Source: Lingula anatina
Lineage: Eukaryota > Brachiopoda > Lingulata > Lingulida > Lingulidae
Reading direction: 5' to 3'
Assembly: GCF_001039355.2 (NCBI RefSeq)
Contig: NW_019775858.1
Location: 315,257 to 367,482 of the forward strand
DNA length: 52,226 nt
Positions 35,392-48,400 of the stretch are shown piece by piece. The notes below the pieces were generated by a model. It searched no databases, was not told the DNA's origin, and worked only from the letters and a program-made list of their open reading frames with translations. The position numbers were made by a program, and so were the translations under genes. Each line of letters starts with the position of its first letter. Within the stretch, counting starts at the first letter, position 1.

Positions 35392-38152
35392 ATGTCAGAA
35401 GAGGAGACAGAACGACCGAGTTCAAGCTTTGAATATATAACTAGTTTGACACGAGCAGGTAGAGACGAACTAGAATCAAGGAGAGGTGAGATGAATTCAG
35501 AAATCTGTTCACCTCTTAGGATCTTCACGCATCCTCGAAAAGGGGTTGGGTTAAAATTACAAACACCCTTTAACGCCTTCAGTTGATAACCCGCTTTAAA
35601 TTGTTCCTGTGGTTCCCATAAATATTCAGAATTACAAGGTCAATTATTTCATTTTGAAGATACTAGCTGTAACGTAAAGGATACCCAAGGGTTTTGAGGC
35701 ACTGCATGGATCATGCATTTAGCTTCTCCTCTGACGTAATACCATACTTGTCATATATCCGAGGGTTTGGCTTTGGTGAGGATCTTGGCCTAACCCTGGG
35801 TATGCTCCTTGAGATGACCATATAATGTAAATGAGTGTATGGAACTGTCTGTGTCAATATTGGTCTTCAAACTGAATGTTAAGATTATGAAGCCACTTTA
35901 GAAAATACATGTAGCATTGAAAAGTACTGGCCGGGTCATATTTAATGCACAATACAGCACAATGCATGCACACGCACACATACACACACACACACACACA
36001 TAGTTGGATCAAATAAACAAATTGGCACAATTTGATTATAAACGAGTTGTCTGCCAAGTTGGCCACTCAATGCTAGTGGCTCTTCTTGTATATGGGAGTG
36101 CTAACACATTAAACTTTGTGCAATATATTTTGAGCTATGTATTATGTATTTCACATTCTGCATACAGATAACATTATTTTGCTTCAGTCTGCTCTTTACT
36201 ATTGAATTCAGTTGAATTGCTAGTGCATTCAAGTGACTCTGAAGAGGAAGTGGATTCCCATCCCATAACTTTCCATGAAGTCATGATGAGACCAGGCTCC
36301 GTTGGCGAAGCTTTCTGTAACTGTTACAAGTTTGGCAGAGATTTGGAATGCAAATGTGGAGAAGATGATACTGGTAGATATACTGTTTGCATGATACATT
36401 CTAACTGTGGTTATTGTTTTATTTTTATTGATGCATTGTTTTTCAAGAAAAAATGAAGTTTCTTCAGTGTGAAGAAAACAGCATTTTAAAGATAGCATGC
36501 AGGTGCACTCCAAAGTGGTGACCTATGCTAATATTATCGAAAACAGGTTGGAAGGTATTGTTTTGTCTAACACATGTGAACCATCTTATTAACTTCCCAT
36601 TTTGAAAGTGATGCTTAATGCCTGAATATCATCATATATTTGTCAGGTTTTTACCATGGCCCTGTAGACACCCAATGCAAGAACCTAAAAAAAATTTTTT
36701 TTTTTTTTTGGAGTTTTTGTGTGATTCAGGATCCTTTGTCTCCCCTGCATTGAACTTTGTTGCTGGTTTCAGTAGCTCATATCAACATGTTTCAGTTGCA
36801 GAGTTTGAGTGGGTATGGGACAACAATGCCAAGTCTGCAGCTACAGTAATAGGCCCTGACCGGCGCTATGTCAAGTTCCATCCGGATTACAGCTGTGGAA
36901 CTGCTGTTGCTAGGGGAACACAACCCATGAAGGATCACCAGTACTACTGGGAGATTAAAATGGTCACGCCAGTTTATGGTACAGACATGGTAAGATTTGC
37001 AAGTGTACACTTAGATAATAGTCAGCCTCTGGGGAAGAAGGATTGAAATGTGGAAGTCTGTAATGTGTTAAATCAGTTTTAGGTCAGAATAATTGAGAAT
37101 CTTTCCTGTGTATGTGTGTCAAATTTTGTAAAACAAAATCATGTATATAAATTTTGATTTCTTTTACTAGATGGTTGGAGTGGGCACATCACAGCTGAAC
37201 CTTGACAAATACAGACACAATTTCTGCAGTTTTCTTGGCAAGGACGCAGACAGCTGGGGCTTGTCCTATACGGGCCTGGTACACCACAAGGGAGAAGCTA
37301 AGAAGTTTGCTGGGAGGTTCACACAGGGCTCAATTATAGGGGTACATTTGGACATGTGGAGAGGAACCCTGACTTTTTATAAAAATAGGAAACTGTTAGG
37401 TAAACTTTCCACTGTAATTTATTAACAAATACTGTTTTCATTTAGCATATTTGCCCTGACAGAAGGAAATATTTTGTATTAGGTATGATACATTATTTTT
37501 AGAAATCAATAAATAAGCTTACATACTGAATTTTGCGAGTGGCATAGATTTATTTATACATTCTAGGCATGCTAGAGATGTTCCAGCCAAGTATATTTTT
37601 AGCATAAAAGTAAAAACATCTACAAGTATATACAAAGAAAGAAAATATATAAATGATACCAATGCCTCTTGCCTTTGCTTGTGGATGGTCAAAACTGATT
37701 TGTAGTTCAAAGGTTATTGCTATCTTACACCTACTTCAGGAACAGCTCATCATGGTTTGAATGGCAAGGCCCTGTATCCTATGGTGTCATCCACAGCAGC
37801 TAGGAGTGGAATGAAGATAATAAGGTGTAGATCCTTTAGGACTTCTCTACAGTTTCAGTGCTGCCAAGTGCTAAGGTCATGTATTCCACCAAATTTGAAT
37901 GTTGCCGAGGCCATTGACATGCCTCCTGGACTTAGGGGATTCTTATTTAATAACTTGGACTGGTTAATGAGGCCCTGTGAGGCAGCAGAGGCTCCGAGAA
38001 GCAAACGGAGTAGCTGTCGAGGTATGAAACGTAGATGGGCAGATTTGAGTCAAGAAGATGCAGCATCAAGCAGTACAGAAGAACCAGGACCATCATCATC
38101 ATCATCTCCATCGTCGTCATCGTCATCATCATCAAAGAGATTTAAAACGTAA
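35392..38152 (+). CDS. SPSB3: SPSB3, SPRY domain and SOCS-box substrate receptor, complete
   Basis: Substrate-binding subunit of a cullin-RING E3 ligase. The SPRY domain holds the target and the SOCS box docks elongin B/C; mammalian SPSB3 is reported to direct turnover of nuclear cGAS and of SNAI1. Exons 35392-35485, 36212-36373, 36796-36989, 37171-37399 and 37740-38152 join in frame to 363 residues (human has 355). An in-frame TGA lies 6 nt before the ATG, fixing the start. Residues 32-85 contain an acidic run ([10 protein letters not shown]) and a Cys-rich patch ([20 protein letters not shown]). The SPRY domain spans about 86-255, with [37 protein letters not shown] and [16 protein letters not shown]. 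The SOCS-like region is [15 protein letters not shown] through [17 protein letters not shown]. The tail is a poly-Ser run ending KRFKT, unlike the basic human tail. It is divergent from ABCA3. AATAAA lies 23 nt past the stop at 38175-38180, and longer 3' UTRs are possible. Confidence 0.95.
35968..36000. repeat. (CA)n microsatellite
   Basis: Interrupted then perfect CA repeat in SPSB3 intron 1. Confidence 0.9.
36460..36518 (+). repeat. 59-bp dispersed repeat, copy 1
   Basis: Starts with the palindrome TTCTTCAGTGTGAAGAA and ends GTGCACTCCAAAGTGG. It matches 42999-43057 at 56 of 59 positions with no gaps. It lies in SPSB3 intron 2, 87 bp past the exon 2 donor. Confidence 0.8.
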
Positions 38153-38174
38153 CAGCTGTCATTATGTGTGGAAC

Positions 38175-38180
38175 AATAAA
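38175..38180 (+). terminator. Candidate proximal poly(A) signal of SPSB3
   Basis: AATAAA 23 nt after the SPSB3 stop codon. Further hexamers occur to about 40.4 kb, so the real 3' end is uncertain. Confidence 0.35.
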
Positions 38181-38269
38181 ACAATCATGAAAGAATGGGC
38201 AGCAGACATAAGTTATGAATGTGAAGTCACACATTATTGTGAAAATTGCTGATTGCTGACATCTATTAA

Positions 38270-38590
38270 TATGAAAATACCTGTTTGTAGGGCTTAATAG
38301 CAGGCAGAAAGCATTGATAATTGTAAAAATGCCTTTCTTATAGTTAAAGAACAGGCAGAGATAAATGTGAAAATGCCTGTCTTCACAGTTATATTTCAGG
38401 CAAAAATCACTGCCAAATACTTAAGTGCCTGCTAGTGACTTTGAAGATGAATGGAAAAACATTATTAGTAGAGAAAGTATCTACTCAAAACTTATAAATG
38501 TTGACAGAAATGGATTTAAATGGTTTTAAATGGTTTTGAAGAGCAGGCAAAACTTATTGGTAAGTGTGAAAGCATCTACCCAATACTATA
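38270..38590. repeat. Degenerate tandem repeat with paired CCTG/CAGG
   Basis: Units of about 45-55 bp start near 38270, 38321 and 38366, with weaker ones to 38590. Each reads roughly TGAAAATGCCTGTCTT, then CAGTTA-like sequence, then ACAGGCAG. Within a unit GCCTGT and ACAGGC can pair into a hairpin, in what would be the SPSB3 3' UTR. Confidence 0.55.
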
Positions 38591-41371
38591 TTAATGCCAA
38601 AATAACATGAGACTCATTATTGGAGGATGGAGTTCTTTAGCTGTACAAGGTGCTCTGCAGAACATTGTGTACTCCACTGGAAGTCTTCAAAAGTTCTTGT
38701 GTCAGTGGCTGCTAGGATGAGAACTATTCTCAGATTAAGCGCAACAGATGCTTATAGTACATTTTCAAAGATTTAATGTAAAAAAACTAAATGTTGGACA
38801 GGCTGAATATGTTATGTGTACAGATTGCACAGTTATGTGTCACTATGGTAGTCTAAAAAGTATGCATAAGTACTACTAAGCAGTAATTTCAGACAGTTCT
38901 GCAAGATGTGAAATATTTTACCCTGAGATTTTAATAGGCATGAACCCTAAGGCTTATGATTTTTTAATTGCACCACAATAAATTCACTCCAGATCCTTCA
39001 TATTTCATATTAGGTGACAGATAATTTCTTGAAATAATTTATCCAAACATTTGATAGATTTTCTATAGCATATTAAACTTTTTGTATACAAACTTATTAT
39101 GGTAGAAACTACCCTTGGAACATTCCACTGAGATTCAGGGGAGTTTGACCATTTCTTAAATAATTGGAACTCTACCATCCTCAAAACAGAATTATAGATT
39201 ATGTTCAGTGTATGAATGAGGGTTTTCTAAAAGTTGATGTCCAATGAGCCATTAAAATGACAGTTGGCATCAAAATATGAAGCTCAGGGCAGAAATATTC
39301 ACCACATTTGCTGTACTTGGCAGTAACATTACATTTACGTAGAGCAGTCATGAGTTACTTAGCAACATGCTGTAAGTGGTCCACTAATCAATGAGGAGCA
39401 TAATGAACTGTGGTCTGATGATATTCATGTTTTCAAATGTTTATCTTACTGAAGTAGATTCAGCATTTTCAAAAAGCCTGCAGGAATATTGAAGCTGCTG
39501 CGCAGACTTAGCTTTATTTAACGAAGAGAAATATAAGAAATACCTATTTGTTTGTCCTTATACTGGGTAATTTGGTGACATTCGAAATTTTGTTTTAATG
39601 ATGAGCACTGCCAGTTTCCAGGATCAGGCCCAGTTTTGTGTTATAGTGTCCCCAGTATCCTGTCCAGCTGTATTTCAGCCTATCAATGTATAGTGTTTGC
39701 TTATGAACCTTTTTGTATACTCCTTGCATCAGTTACGTGAGAAATATTCTAACTTCATTTTACATCAGTCTGCATACAGAAAGATGCTTTACTTGAATAT
39801 TGACCTGAAGTTTGCTAATTCTTTCAAGTATTTATTATAGATATATTCCAAGTTATACAACAATATCCTTTTACCAAAATAATGGTTAACAAAGTAAATT
39901 AAACCTCCATATAGACAGATTCTGATGTAAATTGTCAAGTAATGGGTTATCAAATAGATGGGTTTAATAGTTTAAAATAATTAGGAATTGAACATAAAAT
40001 GTGTTAAGGTAAAAGGTGCTTTTGAAGGAAGACTTCTTGAATAGAATATTTCCTTGATATGTCAAGAATAGGCCTTTAATTCATTGTTATCGAAAGGTCA
40101 GTTGTACAGTGAATTTATCTTTTTATTTAAGGGCAGCTCAATAGAAAAAATATTAAATTATTTTCTTTCCTTTTTATTAGTATAAGTGGATAAAAGCTCA
40201 AGTAATAAATTATTAAGGAAAATTTTGTTATTAAGTATTGCATTTGTTATTCATTGAAAGTAAATATAACATTACAAACTTGTTCTTTACTATAAATAAA
40301 AACAAAATTTATGTTTTCGTTGGCATTAAAATTAAATTTTACTTTGCATAGAATGCAGCATACAATAAAGTAATTTACTTAAATCACTTAGAAAAATGAA
40401 GCAGTGAAACTCATAAAAGCAGCTGAAATGTCAATCACTAGTAAAATAGCAAATATACCTCAGTGTTCAACAAATATGTATCCTTCAAAAGCTTTCGTAC
40501 GTTAAGAAAAAGCATTATAATAACTAAAGTATGTGTTATAAGTACAACTTCCAAGGTAAAATATGAGCCTTCTAGTTTAAAACTAAATTATGACAGGTCT
40601 CACTTCAATGGAGTAAACTACCTATGCTGAAGTAATTCATAAAATTAATACCTGCTTTAAACTACAGTTGCTACATTTTTGCCCAAATTTTGGTGATATG
40701 AAAAGAAAAATCATTTTTAACTATTCAGCAATATCATATGGAATCTGAGGATAAAAAACTTACAGCATGTTCAAAATTTTAAGTACTTAAATCTCAGTGT
40801 AGCACTAAAAGGATTCTTAATGCCCAGAAGTATTCTGAATCATTACTTATCATTTTATTATAAACAAAATTATTTTCTGTCATACACATTAAGTATACAA
40901 AATATGCAAAAGTATCCAATAACACATTTTCTACATTAAGAGTTTCTGTGAGATTCATAGTAGTCAGATCTTGCAGGAAAAAGTTAGCATTTTTCAAAGT
41001 AACCCTGCCAACATTGCACCAACCCTTTCTAGTATGCCAGCTGATATACAGGGATAATACTTAAAACACATATGCAGATCTTTCTGTCCTATCAAATGTG
41101 TTCATATACTTTTTAATTTGGCAGATTGTCTTATTAATGTATATACAATGACTAAAATTTTGTCATTTTGTAATTCATACTAATCACATTTATATAAACA
41201 TTTTCTTTAAAAGTAATCGTTATCAGTGTATGCACTCTACATATATCAAAACTACATATTCACAATTGGATTTGGTTACACGAGCTCAGTTTATATTACT
41301 TTATACCACACTGAATGCAAAAGTAGGGTTTTAAGTCATGTCAGATTGTCATGGCAAAGGAAGTTGTATCC

Positions 41372-41392
41372 AAAAAAAAAAAAAAAAAAAAA
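41372..41392. repeat. Poly(A) run
   Basis: Twenty-one consecutive A between the convergent genes. Confidence 0.9.
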
Positions 41393-42481
41393 CTTTCAGT
41401 GAAATGTAATCACTTCATTAAAAATAACTAGTTTATCTACTATCTTTGTTACCCATCTGTATATACCATAAACAAAATGTCTTTTTTTACCAGATAGACA
41501 ATTAGAACAAGTTTGACTTGTTACATGTGGTTCAAAAAAGAATTGATGCACATAATAAAAATTTGTCTACTGATATGCTCATACGATACTTCATTTCTGA
41601 TCAATGTTTGTGGTAGTTATACTTCAATGACTTTCACAATGAATATGTTACTGAATCTTGAAAATACATCACAACTGCCTACTTTCACCAAGTATACAAA
41701 GGCATATTGATAATAAAAACTAGTTAAAAACTCCCCAATTGCCATACTATATTATTCGAATAAAAAAAACACTAGAAAACATACAATTAAAACTGATGAG
41801 AAGTTTTGAAGCAATTAAAATTGGTGCATTTTTCCTTTCACATCAATTTACTTAGAAGAAAAAGTAAATTTAAAATCCAATGAGGACCTCTTTGTGAAAA
41901 ACATGGGTACCAGGTATATGTAAAGTTATGCATGTTTAATTTACTAGAAGTGTATAAAAAGAATACAATACAGCACCACTATGGACATACAATTCTGTGA
42001 TAGGTTTTGATTCTTTGGTATTTTTGTGCTTCAAAGGAAATGCTTGTGTACCTTCATAAATGACTGGCTTTTAATCTTAAGTTTTTTGGTGGGATCTTGC
42101 TTTCTTCAAATATTAAGCCCTGTTAACCAAGTAAGCATAGCTGCAGACAAGTTTAACCCAGCAGCTAACCTGTCTATTATCACATTAAAAAAACAACAAC
42201 CCTGACTAGTTTTTAAACTTTTTACACTGATAGAAGCAAGAAAAGAAATAAAATAAGGCAAGGGTATGTACATACTAGTAAAAGTTCCTTATCATATAGA
42301 ATGCATACATTACAGTAGATACATAAAACCATTAAAAATGTTAAGTTATATAATTTAATTTCCTATGTCCCGAACACTGGTTTTTAACATTTGTAACAGT
42401 TGTTCCCACCCCATATATGCATCAGACATTTAATACATTTAATAAATGTCTATTCAGTCAGTGCTGCCCCCTATTTGTATG

Positions 42482-45400
42482 TCAAACTGTGTGTTCTAAA
42501 GTAACCACACAACTCTCGTCTGCTGCCACAACACTACCTTCAGCCTCAACACAACTAGTGTCAGTTTCATCCTCAGAATACATCACCTTTCCTTCCTCTC
42601 CTCCTGCACGCAAGTCTCTATTCTCAGCTTCCGTTTCCATACTGCTTTCCATAATACTTGTATTAACACTACTTTCCATTGCACTGGCCGGGTAGCTATC
42701 AGGTGTGGCTATATGGACACTGATATCAGAGAAGGCCCTTTCAGCCTGGGCTATGTGTCTTGGTGTAGGTTCGATGTCTGATGTTGTGGTGTGGTCTGGG
42801 GTGCTTGGTTCTGGATCATAAGGTATTTCGGTGCGTTGAGTGGGTAAAGAGCCAACATATGGGACTTTTTCTGCTGCTTTCAGAATGCGTAAACACAGAG
42901 AGTCATGTTGGTCGATGGGCGCTTGGTCGTTTTGTCTGTAAGAGGTAAAGAAATCTTTTTCTCAATAAGAACTAAAATTATCTGTATTTTTTTCACTTTT
43001 CTTCAGTGTGAAGAAAACAGAAATTTAAAGATAGCATGCAAGTGCACTCCAAAGTGGACTAATGATCAGCACTTGGCATAAGCATCTTCCAAAAAACACA
43101 CATGCAGTTTTCTAGTGCCACATTTTCACTTTATGGCACAATTTTCAGTAGTTGCATAAATGTATCAGTAATTACAAACAGAACTCTATAATTTGGAAAC
43201 ACATTTAACTGCTGAAGAAATCAAAATGCAACATTCAAAGTAGACATACATGCACAAAAATGATATCTGCATGTACAAGAAATGAGGCAAAAACAATGGC
43301 AAATGTATTATTTATTGCACACCATAATTCCATCTCCAAAATAGCACATACATGAATTGCATCCTTATTCAATATAGTTCAGTCTTTTGCAAGAGTCTTT
43401 TGTCAATTTGTTCAGCAATATTTCTTCAACTTGGACATAATATCAATGATAACAAACATTGTTTTTTGTTCTATATTGCTAACAAAACATGTCATTCTAG
43501 ATATCTATAACACTTAGGGTGTATTATTTTAATCATCATGTTTTGAAGCTGATCTATAATTTCTCATAATCAAAAAGCAGATAATTTGATAGCATTCTTA
43601 AATTTTCTGAAGCAGAATACAATATCAACACCAACACCTTTGGATTGATCAATAATCTTAATATAAAGGTAAATTATTATAACTAAAATCCTGTGATTTA
43701 TATTACCTATGCCGTAGAATGTTTAAAACTTAACCCCATGCAGAATATAGCTTCTTTTTTTTTTTGTAATACAATGATTGCCTAATTTAGACCTTTGATA
43801 TTGAAATGATTTATTGGCCTTTAAAGACCGCCTCAAGATTTCAAATAATCATTTTATCACACAAGGATGGCAAAGGATCCCATTAAAAAGCTACACACCA
43901 AAGATGGAGGCTATCAAGATGTTAGTGCTATTAAATAAGAAAAATTCTCATCAACATATACTTCTGGATAATGTCAATATTCTATTCGCCTGTATGCAGC
44001 TAAGCTTAATAATCTCAGTTCAAAGTAGAATCAAGCAGCTTCTCCCCTCAATACAAATTGTCTTTTTATTTAAACGTTTACTCCCTGCAGCATCTCCACA
44101 GGGTAACATCTGTCACCTCCATCACTCTCTCTTCTGTTTCATGGGCCACATAACCTCTCTTGGCACACACAGGCTGCTACCATGCATCCTATACAGAAAT
44201 AAAACATCCTGAAGTTTGTGCACCACTCAGGATTGAGATATCTTTTCCTGTTTTTGCTTTGCATAATCTGGGTATAATTGCATTTGGTTATAATACTGAA
44301 TTAGGAGCCAAAGATACAGAAGCTAGCCAGAGTGAAGAAGCACTAGCTGGCCTTTGACTTGCAGAAAGTAACAAATTGTCCTGCCCTCATATGTTAGCTA
44401 CGCCAGACAGTGACATATCACACTATTATGGTACAAGTGTCGGGATAATCAAAGCAGTGTACAAACAAGCTAAACATGCACAAAAAATACAAAGGCGAGG
44501 AACAGGATATGAGTTATAATGGCAGATATTCTAAGCAAGTAAGCCTGGGCAACTGATTGGTAAACAATATGGGCAGTTGTTATAAAAGTGGCCTAGATAA
44601 CCATAACTGAAAACTTTTACTGAGCCACTATGATTTGGAGATCTCCATAGTTTCTTACACACAAGTACAAAGCATAGGCACACACAAAGGTGAAAAATTT
44701 AAAGACATACATTGACTATGGAACACTATTGAAAAATGCAGACAAAATTACAACATCTACTTTTAAAAGGTAAAGGAACACAAAGCCATAAATCATCAAA
44801 ATTCCTTACTTATTTCAAAACAATTATCATATTTTGAAAATCCAACATTCAAGTCTGAAGCCAAACATATCTACTTGATTGAATGATAACAATGACTAGT
44901 ATTATCTTTAACTCTTATTTCTCAGATTTTTCCATTATATCATATTATAACTGAACTGTAAGAGTTATTAATATTTCTTCAAACAGTACATTTTATATTT
45001 TATATAAATTTTCATTAAATTCTGGTATTCTGACTTGTGTGAAATACAATGATCAAACACTACAATGTGGGGCAAACTCAAGAAAAGCACGAAAGATATA
45101 AAGTGGACATTAATACAGGAAATGGTCAACCCGAAATGTCCACACTTTTAACTTGTTAAGAACATACTGAAAATATAATGGTTGGTAAAGAACAGACACA
45201 AAGAGATCAGTTTTATGGTATGTTGTATAAAGTATATAATAATAGTAATCAGTTTATGCTGGGAGAGGAGAGGATACCTTCTGATCACTCATAACTTACC
45301 CGTTATATATCACAATGAAAAAAGTTGAAAAGCAGGCTTTAAGGGAAGGGGGATATCTAGTTTATGAGTTACTTACCTGTTCTATATAGGACAATACTGA

Positions 45401-48400
45401 CAGAACAAAGAGGTGGAGTTCTAGTCATGTGTATTACTTACCTGTTGTATATCATAATGGCAATATTGGCTGGGTGTGGTACAGGGAGAGGAATCTCCAG
45501 TTTCTGTCCACTGCCATGGGCAACAGGGGCTCTCTTCCATGGCTTCCTTCTCCAGCGCCTGTAGAGAAAATCGTCAACTAACATAATGAAAGTGCTTACT
45601 GTAAACTTTATTTTTGTAAAATATTAATGAATCAACTAATGTAAATGTCTGATTAAGATTTATCTGGACAAGTTAAGAAATAACAGTTTGTGATTATTAC
45701 CTGAAACAAAGTTATAATCATGTTACTTTCAATTCTGTAAATCTACTTCAACAGTATGCACTATAAAAGAATATAGCCACCCATTACCTATTGTCCACAA
45801 AGGTACTGTAATTTTCTCCATATGCATTGGGGTCAAAGGTAACTATGTCTAAAGTAGGTGCTTCCACATTAATCTCCCCTGTAGGTAGGCAGAAAAATAT
45901 GTCTTAAGTTGAGGATATTTCATGTTGGTACAAATTTTTTCTTAAAAGCATTTATTCTCTTTTATCTCGATTGGTATACAAAACGATGGTGCTATCAAAA
46001 ACAAATATACAGTTTTCCAAGCAATATTGCTGTTTCAGTCTCTCCTTTATTCTTTAAACATTATAACTATTCTAACAAGTGTTCTCCGCTTAAATAAAAC
46101 AAAGAAAAGGGGATTTACCTTTGGGTAAATGTACAGGAATTACCACCTCCAAATCATCCCTTATTTCTGCTGTTCCCAGCATCGACGCATAGCGTGCCAA
46201 GTTCAGATGTGCTATCTGGAGTCATATAAAAATATGCAATAATAATAATATTTGAATTACTGACAACTAAACAGTAATCTCAACAACAAAAATTGATCAT
46301 AATTATATTGCATAACTGTGAAGACAAAATTGGTTACAATATTGCAATAAGAAATTTACAAGTTACAAATCAGAAAACTCACCTTAAGCTTGAAGATATT
46401 ATCTGTTTCTTCTAGAGCCACAAGAAACTCAGGAGAGAATATTTCTTTCAGAAGTAAACAGGCAAGTCCTACAACATTGAATTTTAAAAATAATTCATGT
46501 TGGTACAAGGCACCTTTAAAACAGTATCATGATGTATTTTTTAATCAGTCTACCATAAACATCCTGTTTATGTTTCAGAATCATTATTAAAAGAAATTTA
46601 AAACAGAAAAAAATTCTCACAAACCAAACTTCATATCTATTCTACACTTATTTATAGATCAAAGTAGAACAATTCATAATAAAAATAGTCTCAGATTGCT
46701 GACCTCAAAATCATACAGTACAAGTCATTTTTTTACCATACTTATTACATTAATCGGTAATCTGAACAACGTAACTGGAAAAACATAACCATTTACATCT
46801 TCAAAATTCTGTCCTTTTGTGAGATATTAATAAAAACAGACCTATAAAGTCTCCAGGAACTAGCTGCCTCTTCTCCCAGAACCAGTCCTCTGGCTGGCGG
46901 AGTTTATTAATCACATGACTGGGGTAAAAATTCTCCACTAGCTTAGCTGCTTGAGAAAGTGTCAACTGAAAATCAGCAAAGCAAAAGAAATGCACCTGTT
47001 TACAAAACGGAACATGAATTTTCACCAGACATATATATAAAATTCGATAGCAAAAAAAAAAAAAAAAAAACACTGCTATAGTTACATGCTGCCAGTTTCC
47101 CCAACCAGCATAATAAGAAATCATTCCTTTAGTCAATACTTATCTCAACATATATTCCCCTTGCAGCAAAGTATTCCATACCTTTAAATCTCTATCAGTA
47201 AGTTTAATCCTCTGCTGTAAATCTGATGTCAAGCCAGTTCTAAGTATCTTTTTCCTTCTACAATAAAAAAGTAATAATAAAAAATGTCCAACAAACCACA
47301 CTGTATCTAAAATAACTAAGATGGTCAATTGTGAAAAAAAATTGTTTTCTGGTTGGACTTTAATCCTACTATAAATGTTATATTTATAGTTCATATCTCA
47401 CTTATACCTTATTGGTGATCAGATAATGAAACTTACTCTTCAACCTTCTGAGACAGTTGTCTTTTCAAGTCCTCCACTTCTGAAGACAGTGTTTTAAAGG
47501 CTCCTTCTCGTACCAAACCTGCACTGAACGGCTGGAACACTTTGCTGGTGAAAGCCCTGCAAGTATAATGTATTAGCTCCATGAAGAAAAATATGAAATG
47601 TGCACAGCAAAAAGGTCCAGCCACACAGACGAAATCTGGTGACACCAATACAAAAAGTTAAAAATAAATACAAAAATTGAACAATAATAATTGTTTAAGA
47701 TATATCCTATGTAGTGAACAAATAAATCTCAGTGAAAAAGCATCTCATGCCCTACAATATAGCAAAGGAAGTCTGATAAATATTAGAATGACACAATTAG
47801 ACATAAGATATACCCAAATTCCCGGTGTAACTGTAAATTTTACCAACAACTACAGCACAGGGATCAATCAGTATTATTTTCTCTCACCTGTATTCATCCA
47901 GTGGCTTTTCTATTGTTTTCAGAATGTTTTCCTGCCATGCTTCTAATTCATGTCTTTCCATCTCTGACTCCAAGGCTGCCAGGGCCTGCTCTGGTCTAAT
48001 CTGAAAATATCACCACTGCACATGCATTTTGGTTCAAATTATTCACAAATCTTCAAATCAGATCATATTTTGAGTAGAACATCTCTTTCATTTAATCATT
48101 TATTTCAAACTAAGAAAACCACACCACCATAACCTTTCAACATGTAACTGATGACATATTAAAAAATGAGCCTACTTGGAAAAAATAATTCGATGCCAGT
48201 CCTGGCCCAGCTGTTCTCTTGGCCACAAAGCCATCATGTGCTGGTACTCTCCCTCTCTTTTTGATCACCAGATGGTACATCAAGGTGTCCCAAACCCCAC
48301 GGCCTCCACGGCGCACCAAACCACCTGATGAGAAAGAATGTACCTAGGATTATTCTTTTTGAAATGTGAAAGCAATCTGAAATGGTGTGTCTTTGTGTGT

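Larger units (their letters stand above)
38153..42481. other. Convergent 3' flanks of SPSB3 and the membrane-protein gene
   Basis: No supported coding sequence. It probably contains both 3' UTRs. The first 450 bp hold a degenerate tandem repeat (38270-38590); the rest is AT-rich, with many AATAAA hexamers on the plus strand from 38.2 to 40.4 kb. Confidence 0.6.

Noticed and set aside
43814-44212. 132-codon plus-strand open frame in the long intron of the membrane-protein gene
   Set aside because: No recognisable domain, weak composition, no promoter or splice context, and the longest of many chance frames in that intron.
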